In this document: piece after piece, positions 1-8,783 of the stretch | How the letters are laid out: the number at the start of each line of letters is the position of its first letter | Numbering within the stretch: the stretch's first letter is position 1 | NCBI GenBank assembly: GCA_934630815.1 | Contig: CAKTWI010000005.1 | Coordinates: 25,400-89,399, forward strand | DNA length: 64,000 nt | Direction of reading: 5' to 3' | DNA from: an uncultured Senegalimassilia sp. | Lineage (GTDB): Bacteria; Actinomycetota; Coriobacteriia; Coriobacteriales; Eggerthellaceae | The notes under the pieces: model-generated | The model's input: the letters and a program-made list of their open reading frames with translations, nothing else | Database searches by the model: none | What the model was told of the DNA's origin: nothing | Made by a program: the position numbers and the translations under genes

Positions 1-1
1 C

Positions 2-703
2 CCCGACCACGTGTTCTCCAAGGTACGCTGTCACGATAAGGGCGGCGGGCAGTACCGTGGTGCGGGAAAGCGCAACTACGTTACCCACGTCGACGAAGCA
101 GGGTGCCTGCTCGAGGTCGATCTTGCCGGCTACCTGGATACGGGCCTGTTCCTCGATCATCGCGACACGCGCGCTATGGTGCGCAAGATGGCTGCGGGCA
201 AACGCTTCCTCAACCTGTTCGCTTATACGGGCTCGGCAACGGTGCAAGCCGCGGCGGGCGGGGCGGTGGAAACCGTCACGGTCGACCTGTCGCAAACCTA
301 CTTGGACTGGGCAGAGCGCAACATGGAGCAAAACGGCTTCACCGGACGCGCGCACAGCTTCGAGCGCGGCGATGTGATGAACTGGATCACCGATTGCCGT
401 CGCAGCCCGCGCCGCTTCGATTTGATCTTCGTGGATCCGCCCACGTTCAGCAACTCGAAGTCCATGGGCAAGCGCACCTGGGACGTGCAGCGCGATCACG
501 TCGAGCTTTTGGTGGGTGTATCCCGCCTGCTCACCAAGGAGGGCACGGCGGTCTTCAGCTGCAACCTGCGCTCGTTCAAGCCTGACATGGAGCAGCTGGA
601 CAAGTACGGGGTTGCGCTCGAGGACATCACGGCGCAGACCATCCCGCACGATTTCGAGCGCAATCCGCGCATCCACAAGTGCTATCTGGTGAAGCGCGCG
701 TAA
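2..703 (+). CDS. rlmL: 23S rRNA methyltransferase RlmKL, C-terminal part (partial)
   Basis: The reading frame is open to the left edge, so the N-terminal part (THUMP and the RlmL m2G methyltransferase) lies outside the window. The visible 233 residues match the RlmK half, a class I SAM-dependent methyltransferase that makes a 7-methylguanosine in 23S rRNA. Visible motifs: NLFAYTGSATV (SAM motif I), VDLSQTYLDWAERN (acidic residue for the SAM ribose) and DPPTFSNSK (catalytic loop). The early DTGLFLDHR segment is typical of the RlmI/RlmK family. A strong bidirectional terminator follows the TAA. RlmI, a single-domain relative, is the main alternative; the spacing and the DVQRDH segment favour RlmK. 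Confidence 0.88.
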   Translation, partial: PDHVFSKVRCHDKGGGQYRGAGKRNYVTHVDEAGCLLEVDLAGYLDTGLFLDHRDTRAMVRKMAAGKRFLNLFAYTGSATVQAAAGGAVETVTVDLSQTYLDWAERNMEQNGFTGRAHSFERGDVMNWITDCRRSPRRFDLIFVDPPTFSNSKSMGKRTWDVQRDHVELLVGVSRLLTKEGTAVFSCNLRSFKPDMEQLDKYGVALEDITAQTIPHDFERNPRIHKCYLVKRA

Positions 704-751
704 AACGAGCATCGGCAAACTGGCGATATAGCGTCTCGTTTGCGTATATAG

Positions 752-791
752 GGCAGGGGCCTGAAAGCCGCATCGCTTTCAGGCCCCTGCC
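752..791. terminator. bidirectional intrinsic terminator between rlmL and the yczE-like gene
   Basis: A perfect 17-bp inverted repeat (752-768 with 775-791) around a 6-nt loop lies between two convergent genes. T-rich tracts on both sides are short, so the long GC-rich stem probably does most of the work in both directions. Confidence 0.8.
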
Positions 792-802
792 GTTTGCTAT
801 GT

Positions 803-1453
803 CTAGTTCCCCATCTTGATGGGAGGCCGCGCACCGCCCATGAGGCGCACGAAGAAGTTCACGACGAACCCGGTGAGAACCGCAGCAGCTACGGTGCCCT
901 CGCGGACGCCCGTCACGTTTCCCATGGTGACAAGCGAAACCGTGCAGGCGATGATGACGCAGCTGATATCGAACCCGACCTTGGTGTGGCCGAAGTTCCA
1001 TCCGGTTTTCGAGGTGATAGCGGCCACCAGGGCCTCTCCGCAGTTCATGGCCACATTTGCGACAACCGTGAACGATACGCCTGCGGCAAGCGTGATGATG
1101 CCGAAGGCGAGCATGCCCAGGGATTCGGCGTAGTTCGCGGGTGCAAACCAGGAAAGCAGGCTTGCGAACATATCGATGCTCAGGCTGAACAGCACGCTGA
1201 TGGGAATCTGCAGCAACGCCAAGGGTTGGAATCGGCGGCGCAGGATGATCACCTGTCCAAGCAGCAGCAGGAGGTTCCAGAAGAACATGAACACGCCATA
1301 CGATACGCTGGGGAAGGCCACGCTGAGCACGTATCCCGTCGATGAGATGGGGGTGTTTCCCGTAGCCGATTTCGTGACGATGACGATGCCCGCGGCCATG
1401 ACGATGATCCCGGTGGCGAGCAGGCACCAGCGTAGCGCAAGGTGTTGCTTCAT
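803..1453 (-). CDS. YczE/YitT-type integral membrane protein
   Basis: 216-residue hydrophobic protein with about five predicted membrane segments, resembling the YczE/YyaS (DUF6198) group of uncharacterised membrane proteins. The start is set at MKQHLALRW because a purine-rich ribosome site (AGAAAGAAG) lies just upstream; an in-frame extension to 1552 exists but would cover the likely promoter. Glycine/alanine-rich helices such as GIIVMAAGIVIV and LAFGIITLAAGV are visible, and the C-terminus is basic (RLMGGARPPIK). No catalytic motif is seen and the transported substrate, if any, is unknown. It is a monocistronic gene facing rlmL. Confidence 0.75.
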   Translation of the reverse strand: MKQHLALRWCLLATGIIVMAAGIVIVTKSATGNTPISSTGYVLSVAFPSVSYGVFMFFWNLLLLLGQVIILRRRFQPLALLQIPISVLFSLSIDMFASLLSWFAPANYAESLGMLAFGIITLAAGVSFTVVANVAMNCGEALVAAITSKTGWNFGHTKVGFDISCVIIACTVSLVTMGNVTGVREGTVAAAVLTGFVVNFFVRLMGGARPPIKMGN

Positions 1454-1584
1454 GCTTCTTCTTTCTGTTGGAGGGAGGGGCTTGGCATCGTATCGGAGAT
1501 GGTGTTGCCAAAACCCTATATAGATTGTAGGTATACAGGAGTTTTCTTGCAACCAAACTTTTTCAAAAAAGTTGAAATCGGGGG

Positions 1585-1613
1585 TTGCGCAGCAGGGTCC
1601 TTTCCCGTAATAT
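1585..1613 (+). promoter_or_regulatory. promoter of tRNA-Val
   Basis: TTGCGC (1585-1590), a 17-bp spacer and TAATAT (1608-1613) lie about 30 nt upstream of the tRNA-Val 5' end. Confidence 0.65.
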
Positions 1614-1643
1614 ATATCGAGCGCGCTACGAAGTACGCAACAC

Positions 1644-1718
1644 GGTCGCTTGGCTCAGCGGGAGAGCATCGCCTTCACACGGCGGGGGTCACAGGTTCAA
1701 ATCCTGTAGCGACCACCA
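1644..1718 (+). tRNA. tRNA-Val (CAC)
   Basis: Complete cloverleaf of 75 nt with encoded CCA. Acceptor GGTCGCT pairs with AGCGACC, the T-arm is ACAGG-TTCAAAT-CCTGT, and the anticodon loop TTCACAC gives anticodon CAC, which reads the valine codon GUG. It has its own promoter and terminator. Confidence 0.96.
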
Positions 1719-1726
1719 CGAATGAC

Positions 1727-1761
1727 AAGGCCGGAATCAAGTGGTTCCGGCCTTTTTCTTT
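1727..1761 (+). terminator. intrinsic terminator after tRNA-Val
   Basis: Stem AAGGCCGGAA / TTCCGGCCTT (1727-1736 with 1745-1754) followed by a T-rich tail. Confidence 0.88.
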
Positions 1762-1857
1762 CAAATGCGTCGAAGTTGACTCTTCAGTTGAAGTTCGCCG
1801 CATGCTTCAAGCGCGATGAAGGTGTGTTTCGAGAAAGCGAACGTCACCACGGCAATC

Positions 1858-1932
1858 GGGCCTGTAGCTCAACGGTGGAGCAGGGGACTCATAATCCTTT
1901 TGTTCTCGGTTCGAATCCGGGCGGGCCCACCA
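1858..1932 (+). tRNA. tRNA-Met (CAT), elongator type
   Basis: Complete 75-nt cloverleaf with encoded CCA; anticodon loop CTCATAA gives CAT. The first acceptor pair is an ordinary G-C, so the unpaired first position typical of initiator tRNA is absent. A CAT anticodon can also belong to tRNA-Ile2, whose C34 is changed to lysidine; sequence alone does not exclude this. Confidence 0.9.
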
Positions 1933-1942
1933 AAACTTCCTC

Positions 1943-1977
1943 GGCCAGGAGCTTCGTGCTCCTGGCCTTTTCTTTTA
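1943..1977 (+). terminator. intrinsic terminator after tRNA-Met
   Basis: Stem GGCCAGGAGC / GCTCCTGGCC (1943-1952 with 1958-1967), 5-nt loop, then TTTTCTTTT. Confidence 0.9.
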
Positions 1978-2117
1978 CATCTTCCAAGTATTGGAAATCG
2001 GCGCGGTCCGTTGGCAGCGAATTATGCTTACAGCATGGGATAGCTGGCCATGCATTCCTCGTCTTGTCGCCGGGTCATCGCCGAAATCCGGCAATACGGG
2101 CAATCGTGGGGGCAGTA

Positions 2118-2148
2118 AAAATGCCGCCTGGATATCTGGCGGCATTTT
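2118..2148 (-). terminator. terminator of the LUD-domain gene
   Basis: Stem AAAATGCCGCC / GGCGGCATTTT (2118-2128 with 2138-2148). It is symmetric; on the minus strand the T-run continues, and it lies just past the stop of the minus-strand LUD gene. It could also stop read-through from the tRNAs. Confidence 0.8.
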
Positions 2149-2194
2149 CATGGCTTCGCTTATGCGCAGTGAGTTTCGCTTAACCGACTAACAT

Positions 2195-2833
2195 TTAGAA
2201 CCCAAGGTCCTCGGCGATCAAGATCACCTTGATGCGGCCGGCTTGGCGGCTATGGCGCGTTACCACTACGTTGCAGCACATGCATCCGGGCTCGTGGCAG
2301 TTGCCGCAAACGCCTGTGCGCTCACAGGGCGTGTCCGCGTGCAGGCGCGCGGCGTTCGGCGGGCATGCCATGGTGTGAATACGCTTGATGCCAGCATCCA
2401 CGTCCTCCACCACCTTGTTCATGCCCACCAGCACGTATACTTCGCGCGGGCCATGCAGCAGGCATGCAAGGCGGTTGGAGTTGCCGTCGATGTTGATCAG
2501 TTCGCCTTTGCGCGTGATGGCGTTGGCGCTCATGAAAAAGCAATCGCTGGCGAAGTGCTGCAGCAAGATCTCGCGCGCTTCCTCGGGCGTGGTCGCCTTC
2601 GCGCGGTCGATCATGCGACAGTCGCTGGCTTCCAGCATAGCCTTCACGCCCGTTTCCTTGAAAGTCTCCGTGCCGCCCCAGGCGATGGAAGCGCCAGCGG
2701 GCACTAGCTTGCGCACCAGCTCCACAGCATCGGCAGAGGTTTCGCAGAAATAGCCTTCCATGTTGCGGCGCTCAAGCTGTTTGATGATGGTTTGCGCCGT
2801 TTGCGCGAATGCAAGGGTGCGGGGGTTTTCCAT
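2195..2833 (-). CDS. LUD-domain (DUF162) protein
   Basis: 212-residue protein of the LUD/DUF162 family, related to LutC and to the C-terminal part of LutB from lactate-utilisation iron-sulfur complexes. The fold core is visible as ETSADAVELVRKLVP, SIAWGGTETFKETG and the conserved NIDGNSNRLACLLHGP and YVLVGMNKVV segments. The C-terminal CGNCHEPGCMCC cluster could bind metal. The start is MENPRTLAF because AGAAGGA lies correctly upstream; an in-frame start at 2899 would add 22 residues over the promoter. It stands alone with no lutA/lutB neighbour, so a role in lactate oxidation is not supported by context. Confidence 0.82.
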   Translation of the reverse strand: MENPRTLAFAQTAQTIIKQLERRNMEGYFCETSADAVELVRKLVPAGASIAWGGTETFKETGVKAMLEASDCRMIDRAKATTPEEAREILLQHFASDCFFMSANAITRKGELINIDGNSNRLACLLHGPREVYVLVGMNKVVEDVDAGIKRIHTMACPPNAARLHADTPCERTGVCGNCHEPGCMCCNVVVTRHSRQAGRIKVILIAEDLGF

Positions 2834-2868
2834 GGTGCGTTCCTTCTCTCGTCTGGCGGATGGTTCCC

Positions 2869-2877
2869 ATTGTGCCA
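2869..2877 (-). promoter_or_regulatory. extended -10 of the LUD gene
   Basis: On the minus strand this reads TGGCACAAT, an extended -10 element, about 36 nt before the start codon. No good -35 is seen. Confidence 0.4.
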
Positions 2878-3186
2878 CGTTTTGGATGTACGGTTGCATT
2901 GCGGTTGGAAAACGGGTGGTGAAGCGATGGCGCGTAGGCGAGATTCAGCCGGGCGGATGCCGAGTGTCGAGCGCGGGGCGGTTCTGCAGGGGAGCGGATG
3001 GCGAAGCGGGAAGCGTTTCGGGGCGCGTCAGCGGGTTAAGCCAGATGGATGCTTGGATTCGAAGTTGGCTTGTCCAGCTCGCAGCCTTGCGCCAAACGCT
3101 TTCAGATGGTGCGCGCCCGCATCGGGCATAAGCGCTATACTGGAACAACTACTGAATTCCCGCCTAACTATGAATGTGAGGGCATA
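2878..3186. other. intergenic region between LUD gene and trpS
   Basis: About 310 nt with no convincing gene. Small plus-strand ORFs here run on into other frames and lack ribosome sites. A TATACT hexamer at 3136-3141 is the likely trpS -10; its -35 is poor. I looked for a T-box (specifier hairpin plus antiterminator) ahead of trpS and do not see one. Confidence 0.5.
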
Positions 3187-4230
3187 ATGGGCGATAGCTT
3201 CGAAGCCAGCAAGAAACGTAGCGATGAGATTCGCGCCGACCTTTCCGTGAACCCGGGCAAATACTGCATGCTCACGGGCGACCGCCCCACGGGCAGGCTG
3301 CATCTGGGCCATTACTTCGGCACCATCCGCGAGCGCGTGGCGCTGCAGAACCTTGGCGTCACCTCCCGCATTATCATCGCAGACTACCAGGTCATCACCG
3401 ACCGTGACACCACGGCAAACATCCAGGACAACGTGTACAACATGGTCATCGACTATCTGGCCTGCGGCATCGACCCGGAGAAGACCATCATCTTCACCCA
3501 TTCGCAGGTACCGGCACTCAACCAGCTCATGCTTCCGTTCCTTTCCCTGTGCACCGAGGCTGAGCTTGAGCGCAACCCCACGGTGAAGTCCGAGCAGGAG
3601 GCCTCCGGCCACGCGCTCACCGGCCTTTTGCTCACCTATCCCGTGCACCAGGCCTGCGACATCCTGTTCTGCAAGGGCAACATCGTGCCCGTCGGCAAGG
3701 ATCAGCTGCCGCATATCGAGCAAACCCGTCAGATCGCCCGCCGCTTCAACGAGCGCTACGGCCACGTGTTCCCCGAGCCCGAAGGCCTGCTCACCGACGC
3801 CGTGCTCATCCCCGGCCTTGACGGTCGCAAGATGTCGAAGAGCTACGGCAACGCCATCAGCCTGTCGGCCACGGCCGAGGAGACGGCGAAGCTCATTAAG
3901 AAGTCCCAGACCGACTCCGAGCGCTTCATCACCTTCGATCCCGACAATCGCCCCGGCGTGTCGGCGCTTATCACCACGGCGTCGCTGTGCACCGGCCGCG
4001 GCGAGCAGGAGATCGCCGAGGAGATCGGCAACGGCGGTTCGGGTCAGCTGAAGAAGTACGTCACCGAAAGCGTGAACGATTTCCTGGCTCCTATCCGCGA
4101 ACGCCGTGTGGAGCTTATGGGTGACATGGACTACGTGAAGGACATCCTGCGCGAGGGCAATCGCCGCGCCAACGAGATTGCGAACCAAACCCTGGAAGAA
4201 GTACGCGAAGCCATGGGCATGGTGTACTAG
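3187..4230 (+). CDS. trpS: tryptophanyl-tRNA synthetase
   Basis: Class I aminoacyl-tRNA synthetase that charges tRNA-Trp in the cytoplasm. The 347-residue length is normal for the bacterial enzyme. The ATP-binding HIGH-type motif is HLGH at residues 39-42 within GDRPTGRLHLGHYFG, and the KMSKS loop is KMSKS at about 215 (DGRKMSKSYGN). The start MGDSFEASKK is preceded by GTGAGG; an in-frame extension to 3049 would run through the likely -10 box. It is a single gene closed by its own terminator. Confidence 0.95.
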   Translation: MGDSFEASKKRSDEIRADLSVNPGKYCMLTGDRPTGRLHLGHYFGTIRERVALQNLGVTSRIIIADYQVITDRDTTANIQDNVYNMVIDYLACGIDPEKTIIFTHSQVPALNQLMLPFLSLCTEAELERNPTVKSEQEASGHALTGLLLTYPVHQACDILFCKGNIVPVGKDQLPHIEQTRQIARRFNERYGHVFPEPEGLLTDAVLIPGLDGRKMSKSYGNAISLSATAEETAKLIKKSQTDSERFITFDPDNRPGVSALITTASLCTGRGEQEIAEEIGNGGSGQLKKYVTESVNDFLAPIRERRVELMGDMDYVKDILREGNRRANEIANQTLEEVREAMGMVY

Positions 4231-4237
4231 GGAAACG

Positions 4238-4262
4238 AAAAGCCGCCCTCGGGCGGCTTTTT
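4238..4262 (+). terminator. terminator of trpS
   Basis: AAAAGCCGCCC-TC-GGGCGGCTTTTT, a short perfect hairpin with a T-run directly after the stop codon. Confidence 0.92.
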
Positions 4263-4293
4263 CATCTGCAGGCGCGTTATCGGCGCCTATGCG

Positions 4294-4324
4294 AATCGGG
4301 CCGGGCAATATGCCCGGCCCGATT
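4294..4324. repeat. perfect hairpin without T-run
   Basis: AATCGGGCCGGGCA (4294-4307) and its exact complement (4311-4324) are separated by only 3 nt. Neither side carries a T-run, and the sequence lies between the trpS terminator and the convergent glycan operon. It could back up termination or be an isolated repetitive extragenic palindrome. Confidence 0.6.
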
Positions 4325-4489
4325 GATTCTGCGGAGTCTTATGCGTTGCTCGCATTTGAGCGAAGTGGTTACGGTGAAGCGACGATAGGCGCTGCAAAGC
4401 GTTTCCTTCGGAGGAAGTGGCGGTGGCGTTCCGCGGCGCTTACCTTGCGGGTCGTAAAGCGCGTCGTGCGCATTGCTCATGCGCCTGCC

Positions 4490-5092
4490 TTACGATTCGC
4501 CGTCCTCTTCCACGTAGATGCCCTCTTGTCCTAGCACCGTGGCGAACGTGCGGAAGAACACCTTCGCATCCAGCAGGAAGCTTACGTGCTTGACGTAGTA
4601 CACGTCCAGCGACAGGCGCTGCTTCCAGGGCAGGGAATTGCGGCCGTACACGGCGGCGTAACCGGTGATGCCGGGCTTCACTGAAAGCTTCAGGCCCTCT
4701 TCGCCTTCGTAGAGCTCGGTTTCGCGACGCAGGTCGGGGCGGGGGCCCACCACCGACATGTCGCCGAGCAGCACGTTGAAGAACTGCGGCATCTCATCCA
4801 AGCTGGTCTTGCGCATGAACGCGCCGATCTTGGTCATACGGGGGTCGTCGACACCGTTGTAGGTGCTGCCGTCCTCCATGATCAGGTCGGGGGCGTTCAC
4901 GCGCATGCTGCGCAGCTTGTACATCTTGAAGTCCACGCCATCCTTGCCCACGCGCGGCGCGTTGTAGAACACCGGGCCGCCGTCTTCCAGCTTGATCAGC
5001 GGTGCCAGCACCGCGATGATAAGCAGCACGAACGGTAGCGCAATCAGCCCGATGACGATATCCCAGATTCGTTTTTCGAAGCGTACGTACAT
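4490..5092 (-). CDS. PglC-like sugar-1-phosphate transferase
   Basis: 200-residue monotopic phosphoglycosyl transferase of the bacterial sugar transferase family (PF02397), which moves a sugar-1-phosphate from a UDP-sugar onto undecaprenyl phosphate at the inner membrane face. The small size matches the minimal PglC type. Residues 2-30 form the RFEKRIWD amphipathic start plus a re-entrant hydrophobic helix; KLEDGGPVFY, KMYKLRSM, TSLDEMPQFFNVLLGDMSVVGPRPD and KPGITGYAAV are the family hallmarks, with the catalytic D-E pair in TSLDEMP. The start MYVRFEK overlaps the upstream TGA by one base (TGATG), indicating translational coupling to the aminotransferase. Substrate is not readable from sequence. 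Confidence 0.88.
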   Translation of the reverse strand: MYVRFEKRIWDIVIGLIALPFVLLIIAVLAPLIKLEDGGPVFYNAPRVGKDGVDFKMYKLRSMRVNAPDLIMEDGSTYNGVDDPRMTKIGAFMRKTSLDEMPQFFNVLLGDMSVVGPRPDLRRETELYEGEEGLKLSVKPGITGYAAVYGRNSLPWKQRLSLDVYYVKHVSFLLDAKVFFRTFATVLGQEGIYVEEDGES

Positions 5093-6375
5093 CAGCGCGT
5101 GCCCTCCGCCTTCGCCTGCGAGATGGCCTGGTGCAGCGAACAGCACACCTCGTCGATGTCATCATCGGTGAGCTTGGTGTGCAGCGGCAGCGTGATCTCG
5201 TTTGCAAACTGGGCGAGCGCATTGGGAAAGTCGGCGATGTCGAACCCGAGGTTGCGATAGGCCGTGAGCAGTGGCAGCGGCTTGTAGTGCACGTTGGTTG
5301 CAACGCCGTCCTCGGCCATCAGCTCGATGACGCGGTTGCGCAGCTGCTGCCCGCACCCGTTCAGGCGCACGAGCATCAAATGCCCGCTCGAAGACTCCTG
5401 GCATACGTCGGCGCGCGCAGCGGCATCATCGGCGTTGCAGGCGTCGGAGCCGTCGGCTGAGCGATAGTGCTGAAGGATGGACACGTCAAGGTCGGCCAGG
5501 TTGCGCGTGTATCGCGCGACCATCTGACGGCGCCGTGCGAGCATGCCAGGGTAACGGCGCAGCTGCGCCAGGCCCAAGCCCGCCTGCAGGTCGGTCATGT
5601 TGCACTTCCAGCCGGGGAATGCAACATCGTATTCCCAAGCGCCGGCTTTGGTCTTGGCAAGCGCGTCTTTGGACTGGCCGTGCAGCGACATGAGCATGAA
5701 GTCGTGATACAGCTCATCGGAGTCGAACAGGCTCTCGCGCCAGGTGACGGCGCCGCCTTCTGCCGTGGTGAAGTTCTTCACCGCATGGAAGCTGAACGTG
5801 GTGAGGTCGGCAACTTGGCCTGCGTGCTTGCCGTGGCGCACGCTGCCAAGGGCATGCGCTCCGTCGGTGACCAAGGCGATGCGGCCGATGGCCTCCTGAC
5901 GGGCGTTTGAGGGCGTGAAAGCGCCGCCGAAGGCGTCGATAGCGGCGAACAGTGCATCGTAATCGCACATGACGCCGCCCAAATCGACGGGGATGATGGC
6001 CTTCGTGCGCGGCGTGATGAGCTTCTCCAGCTGCGCGTAATCCATTTCGTAGCTGTCGGGCGCCACATCGCACAGCACGGGCGTCGCACCCACGTGGCAG
6101 ATGGGCGAGCAGCTGGCGGTGTAGGTGTAGGCGCTCGTGATCACCTCGTCGCCGGGGCCGATGCCCAGCGCGCGCAAGGCGCACTCGAGCGCCGCCGTGG
6201 CAGATCCCAGGCAAGCTACGCGCGGCGTGCCCAAAAAGGCGGCCAGCTCGCGCTCGAGCTGCTTGGTTTTCGGGCCCGTGGTGATCCATCCGCTCCTCAG
6301 CGCGTCGGCCACCTCGGCGATTTCGGCCTCGGTGATATCGGGCGGGGAAAACGGTATACGGATCTGTTCGGACAT
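5092..6375 (-). CDS. DegT/DnrJ/EryC1 family aminotransferase
   Basis: 427-residue PLP-dependent aminotransferase of the DegT family, which usually converts a nucleotide-linked 4-keto sugar to an amino sugar. N-terminal IPFSPPDITEAEIAEVADALRSGWITTGP is typical of the PglE/ArnB branch; TDGAHALGS holds the PLP-contacting Asp and FSFHAVKNFTTAEGG holds the Schiff-base Lys (about residue 200). A low-complexity insert, roughly residues 310-340 (SADGSDACNADDAAARAD), lengthens the protein over the usual 370-400. A ribosome site AAGGAG precedes the ATG. The gene lies between the GT4 gene and the PglC-like gene, consistent with producing the amino sugar that these two use. Confidence 0.9.
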   Translation of the reverse strand: MSEQIRIPFSPPDITEAEIAEVADALRSGWITTGPKTKQLERELAAFLGTPRVACLGSATAALECALRALGIGPGDEVITSAYTYTASCSPICHVGATPVLCDVAPDSYEMDYAQLEKLITPRTKAIIPVDLGGVMCDYDALFAAIDAFGGAFTPSNARQEAIGRIALVTDGAHALGSVRHGKHAGQVADLTTFSFHAVKNFTTAEGGAVTWRESLFDSDELYHDFMLMSLHGQSKDALAKTKAGAWEYDVAFPGWKCNMTDLQAGLGLAQLRRYPGMLARRRQMVARYTRNLADLDVSILQHYRSADGSDACNADDAAARADVCQESSSGHLMLVRLNGCGQQLRNRVIELMAEDGVATNVHYKPLPLLTAYRNLGFDIADFPNALAQFANEITLPLHTKLTDDDIDEVCCSLHQAISQAKAEGTR

Positions 6376-6470
6376 GGTATCTCCTTAGCTATCCAGCTCA
6401 AGCGTCTGTCGCGTGAACGCATGCTGACGCAAGGCGGCGTACCTTTCGATGATGACGCAAACCGCGGCGC

Positions 6471-7784
6471 TTATATCAGATTGCGCAGCAAATTCACGAT
6501 GGCGAGATACGAGGTTCGCTGGTCGAACTCCCGCTCGGCCACGGCGCGTCCGCGCGCTCCCATGATCTTGCGCAGCGACGGAGTGCGCGCCAGCTCCTCG
6601 AGCACATCGGCAAGCGCCTCGGGGTTCTCGGCTTCCACGTTCAGGCCGAATCCGTCGGTGGTCACCTTGTTGCGGAACTCCGGCGAAGAGCCGGTGTTGA
6701 TCATGGGCTTGCCGGAGGCAAGGTAGTCGCCGATCTTCGTGACGATGCTCTGCACTGCGCTTTTCACCAGGGAGTTCACGGTGATGTCGCTTGCGCGAAG
6801 CCATGCCGCCATGCTGCCATGGTCCTGATAGCCCAAAAACTCCACGGGGGCGTTTTCCTGTCGGGCAAGCTCTTCGAGGCGCTGCCGGTCGGGGCCGTCT
6901 CCTAAGATCTTCACCTTCACGGGAGGGAAGGGGCGATGTTGCTTGGCTGTTCCCGCGGCGGTGGTGCGGGCGGTATGGGTTGCGCGGCGCTTCTCGAGCA
7001 ACGCCGCCGCTCTGATCAGGGTTGCCAGATCATAGCTGGCGCCGAGCGTGCCGGCGTAGACGGCCCACAGCTCGCCCTCGGGCTTCACCACGTCGGCCAT
7101 GTGCTCGCGAGCGCCCTCGTCGAACGCCGCAAGGTCGTTGCCCACGTACACCGTGGCATGGGGGTAGGGCGCCGTGCGGTCCTTCGCCGGGCGCGCCGTG
7201 TACTCGTCCGAGGTTCCCACGGCGCCGGAGAGCAGCTGGTAAACGCGTTTCGCATCGCGGGCGAACGGGTAGAACGCCACATCGCTGAGCACGGGGATGT
7301 TCACCACCATGCGCATGGCCTCGGGCCACAGATCGTTGATATCGGCCACATAGGGGATGTTGTGCTCGGAAGCGTACTCCGCGCACACGCGCGCCACGTC
7401 GTTGGGCGGGATCTCGGAGTAGATGAGCGAGTAGCGGCCCGCGGTGCGCTCGAAGTGCTCACGCAGGTTCTTCGCCGCCACGTGGTGGCTGCGGATGCGC
7501 TGCAGGTCTAAGTTGCGCGTGTAGCCTGGCTCGTTGATGAACACCACGTTGTAGGGAAGGCCCTGATAGCAGGTCTTCGAGGTGTCGCGCTGGGCCTTTT
7601 CCCAGTGCTGGAACGACGAGGTGATCAGGTCCACGTCGAAGCCCTGCTCGACGAGCATCTCGGACAGGACGCGGAAGCGCGTGTAGCCGCGCGTCTCGTC
7701 GCCGAGCTTGACCCCCATGGTGATCACGGCGATGCGGGGGCGCGGGCGCGCCTGGGCGCGCTGTGTGTAGGTTTGCGTATTCAT
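6471..7784 (-). CDS. GT4 glycosyltransferase (WbuB-like)
   Basis: 437-residue GT-B fold glycosyltransferase of family 4. The N-terminal half has IAVITMGVKLGDETRGYTRF and an acceptor-side domain; the C-terminal donor domain contains AVYAGTLGASYDL, KILGDGPDRQRLEEL, VEFLGYQDHG and the SGKPMINTGSSPEFRN nucleotide-sugar loop. This resembles WbuB-type L-fucosamine transferases, but the sugar cannot be assigned. It is the first gene of a minus-strand set (GT4, aminotransferase 95 nt later, PglC-like transferase). No Shine-Dalgarno is present: a TATACT box ends 7 nt before the ATG, so the mRNA is probably leaderless. Confidence 0.87.
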   Translation of the reverse strand: MNTQTYTQRAQARPRPRIAVITMGVKLGDETRGYTRFRVLSEMLVEQGFDVDLITSSFQHWEKAQRDTSKTCYQGLPYNVVFINEPGYTRNLDLQRIRSHHVAAKNLREHFERTAGRYSLIYSEIPPNDVARVCAEYASEHNIPYVADINDLWPEAMRMVVNIPVLSDVAFYPFARDAKRVYQLLSGAVGTSDEYTARPAKDRTAPYPHATVYVGNDLAAFDEGAREHMADVVKPEGELWAVYAGTLGASYDLATLIRAAALLEKRRATHTARTTAAGTAKQHRPFPPVKVKILGDGPDRQRLEELARQENAPVEFLGYQDHGSMAAWLRASDITVNSLVKSAVQSIVTKIGDYLASGKPMINTGSSPEFRNKVTTDGFGLNVEAENPEALADVLEELARTPSLRKIMGARGRAVAEREFDQRTSYLAIVNLLRNLI

Positions 7785-7791
7785 GCAAGCA

Positions 7792-7800
7792 AGTATACCA
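7792..7800 (-). promoter_or_regulatory. extended -10 of the GT4 gene, probable leaderless start
   Basis: Minus strand reads TGGTATACT, then 7 nt, then the ATG at 7784. With transcription starting about 7 nt after the -10, the start codon would be at or next to the mRNA 5' end. Confidence 0.55.
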
Positions 7801-8000
7801 AGCCCGCGCTACGCCGTGCTCGGCGAACAGCGAACCCCCACGAGCCCCGTAGGATTCGCGCGCTGATGGGCGCCTTCCCTCAAACGCCGTCCTTGTGCGC
7901 GGCTTGAGCTTCGCCTATTATTAGAAGTTGCGCAATCGCGCGCGCAAATAGGGCTCTTGGCGCCCGTTGCGTTGTATCCAACCAAGTGATCGGGAAACGT

Positions 8001-8783
<783 letters not shown>

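Noticed and set aside
1858..1932. initiator tRNA-fMet
   Set aside because: The first acceptor pair is a normal G-C, not the unpaired base of initiator tRNA.
1442..2183. ORFs across the tRNA-Val and tRNA-Met genes
   Set aside because: They run through complete tRNAs and terminators.
2834..3186. T-box riboswitch ahead of trpS
   Set aside because: No T-box consensus, specifier loop or antiterminator is visible; the leader after the -10 is only about 40 nt.
7801..8000. SAM or other methionine riboswitch ahead of metN
   Set aside because: I see no match to the conserved core of known SAM riboswitches and no terminator between.
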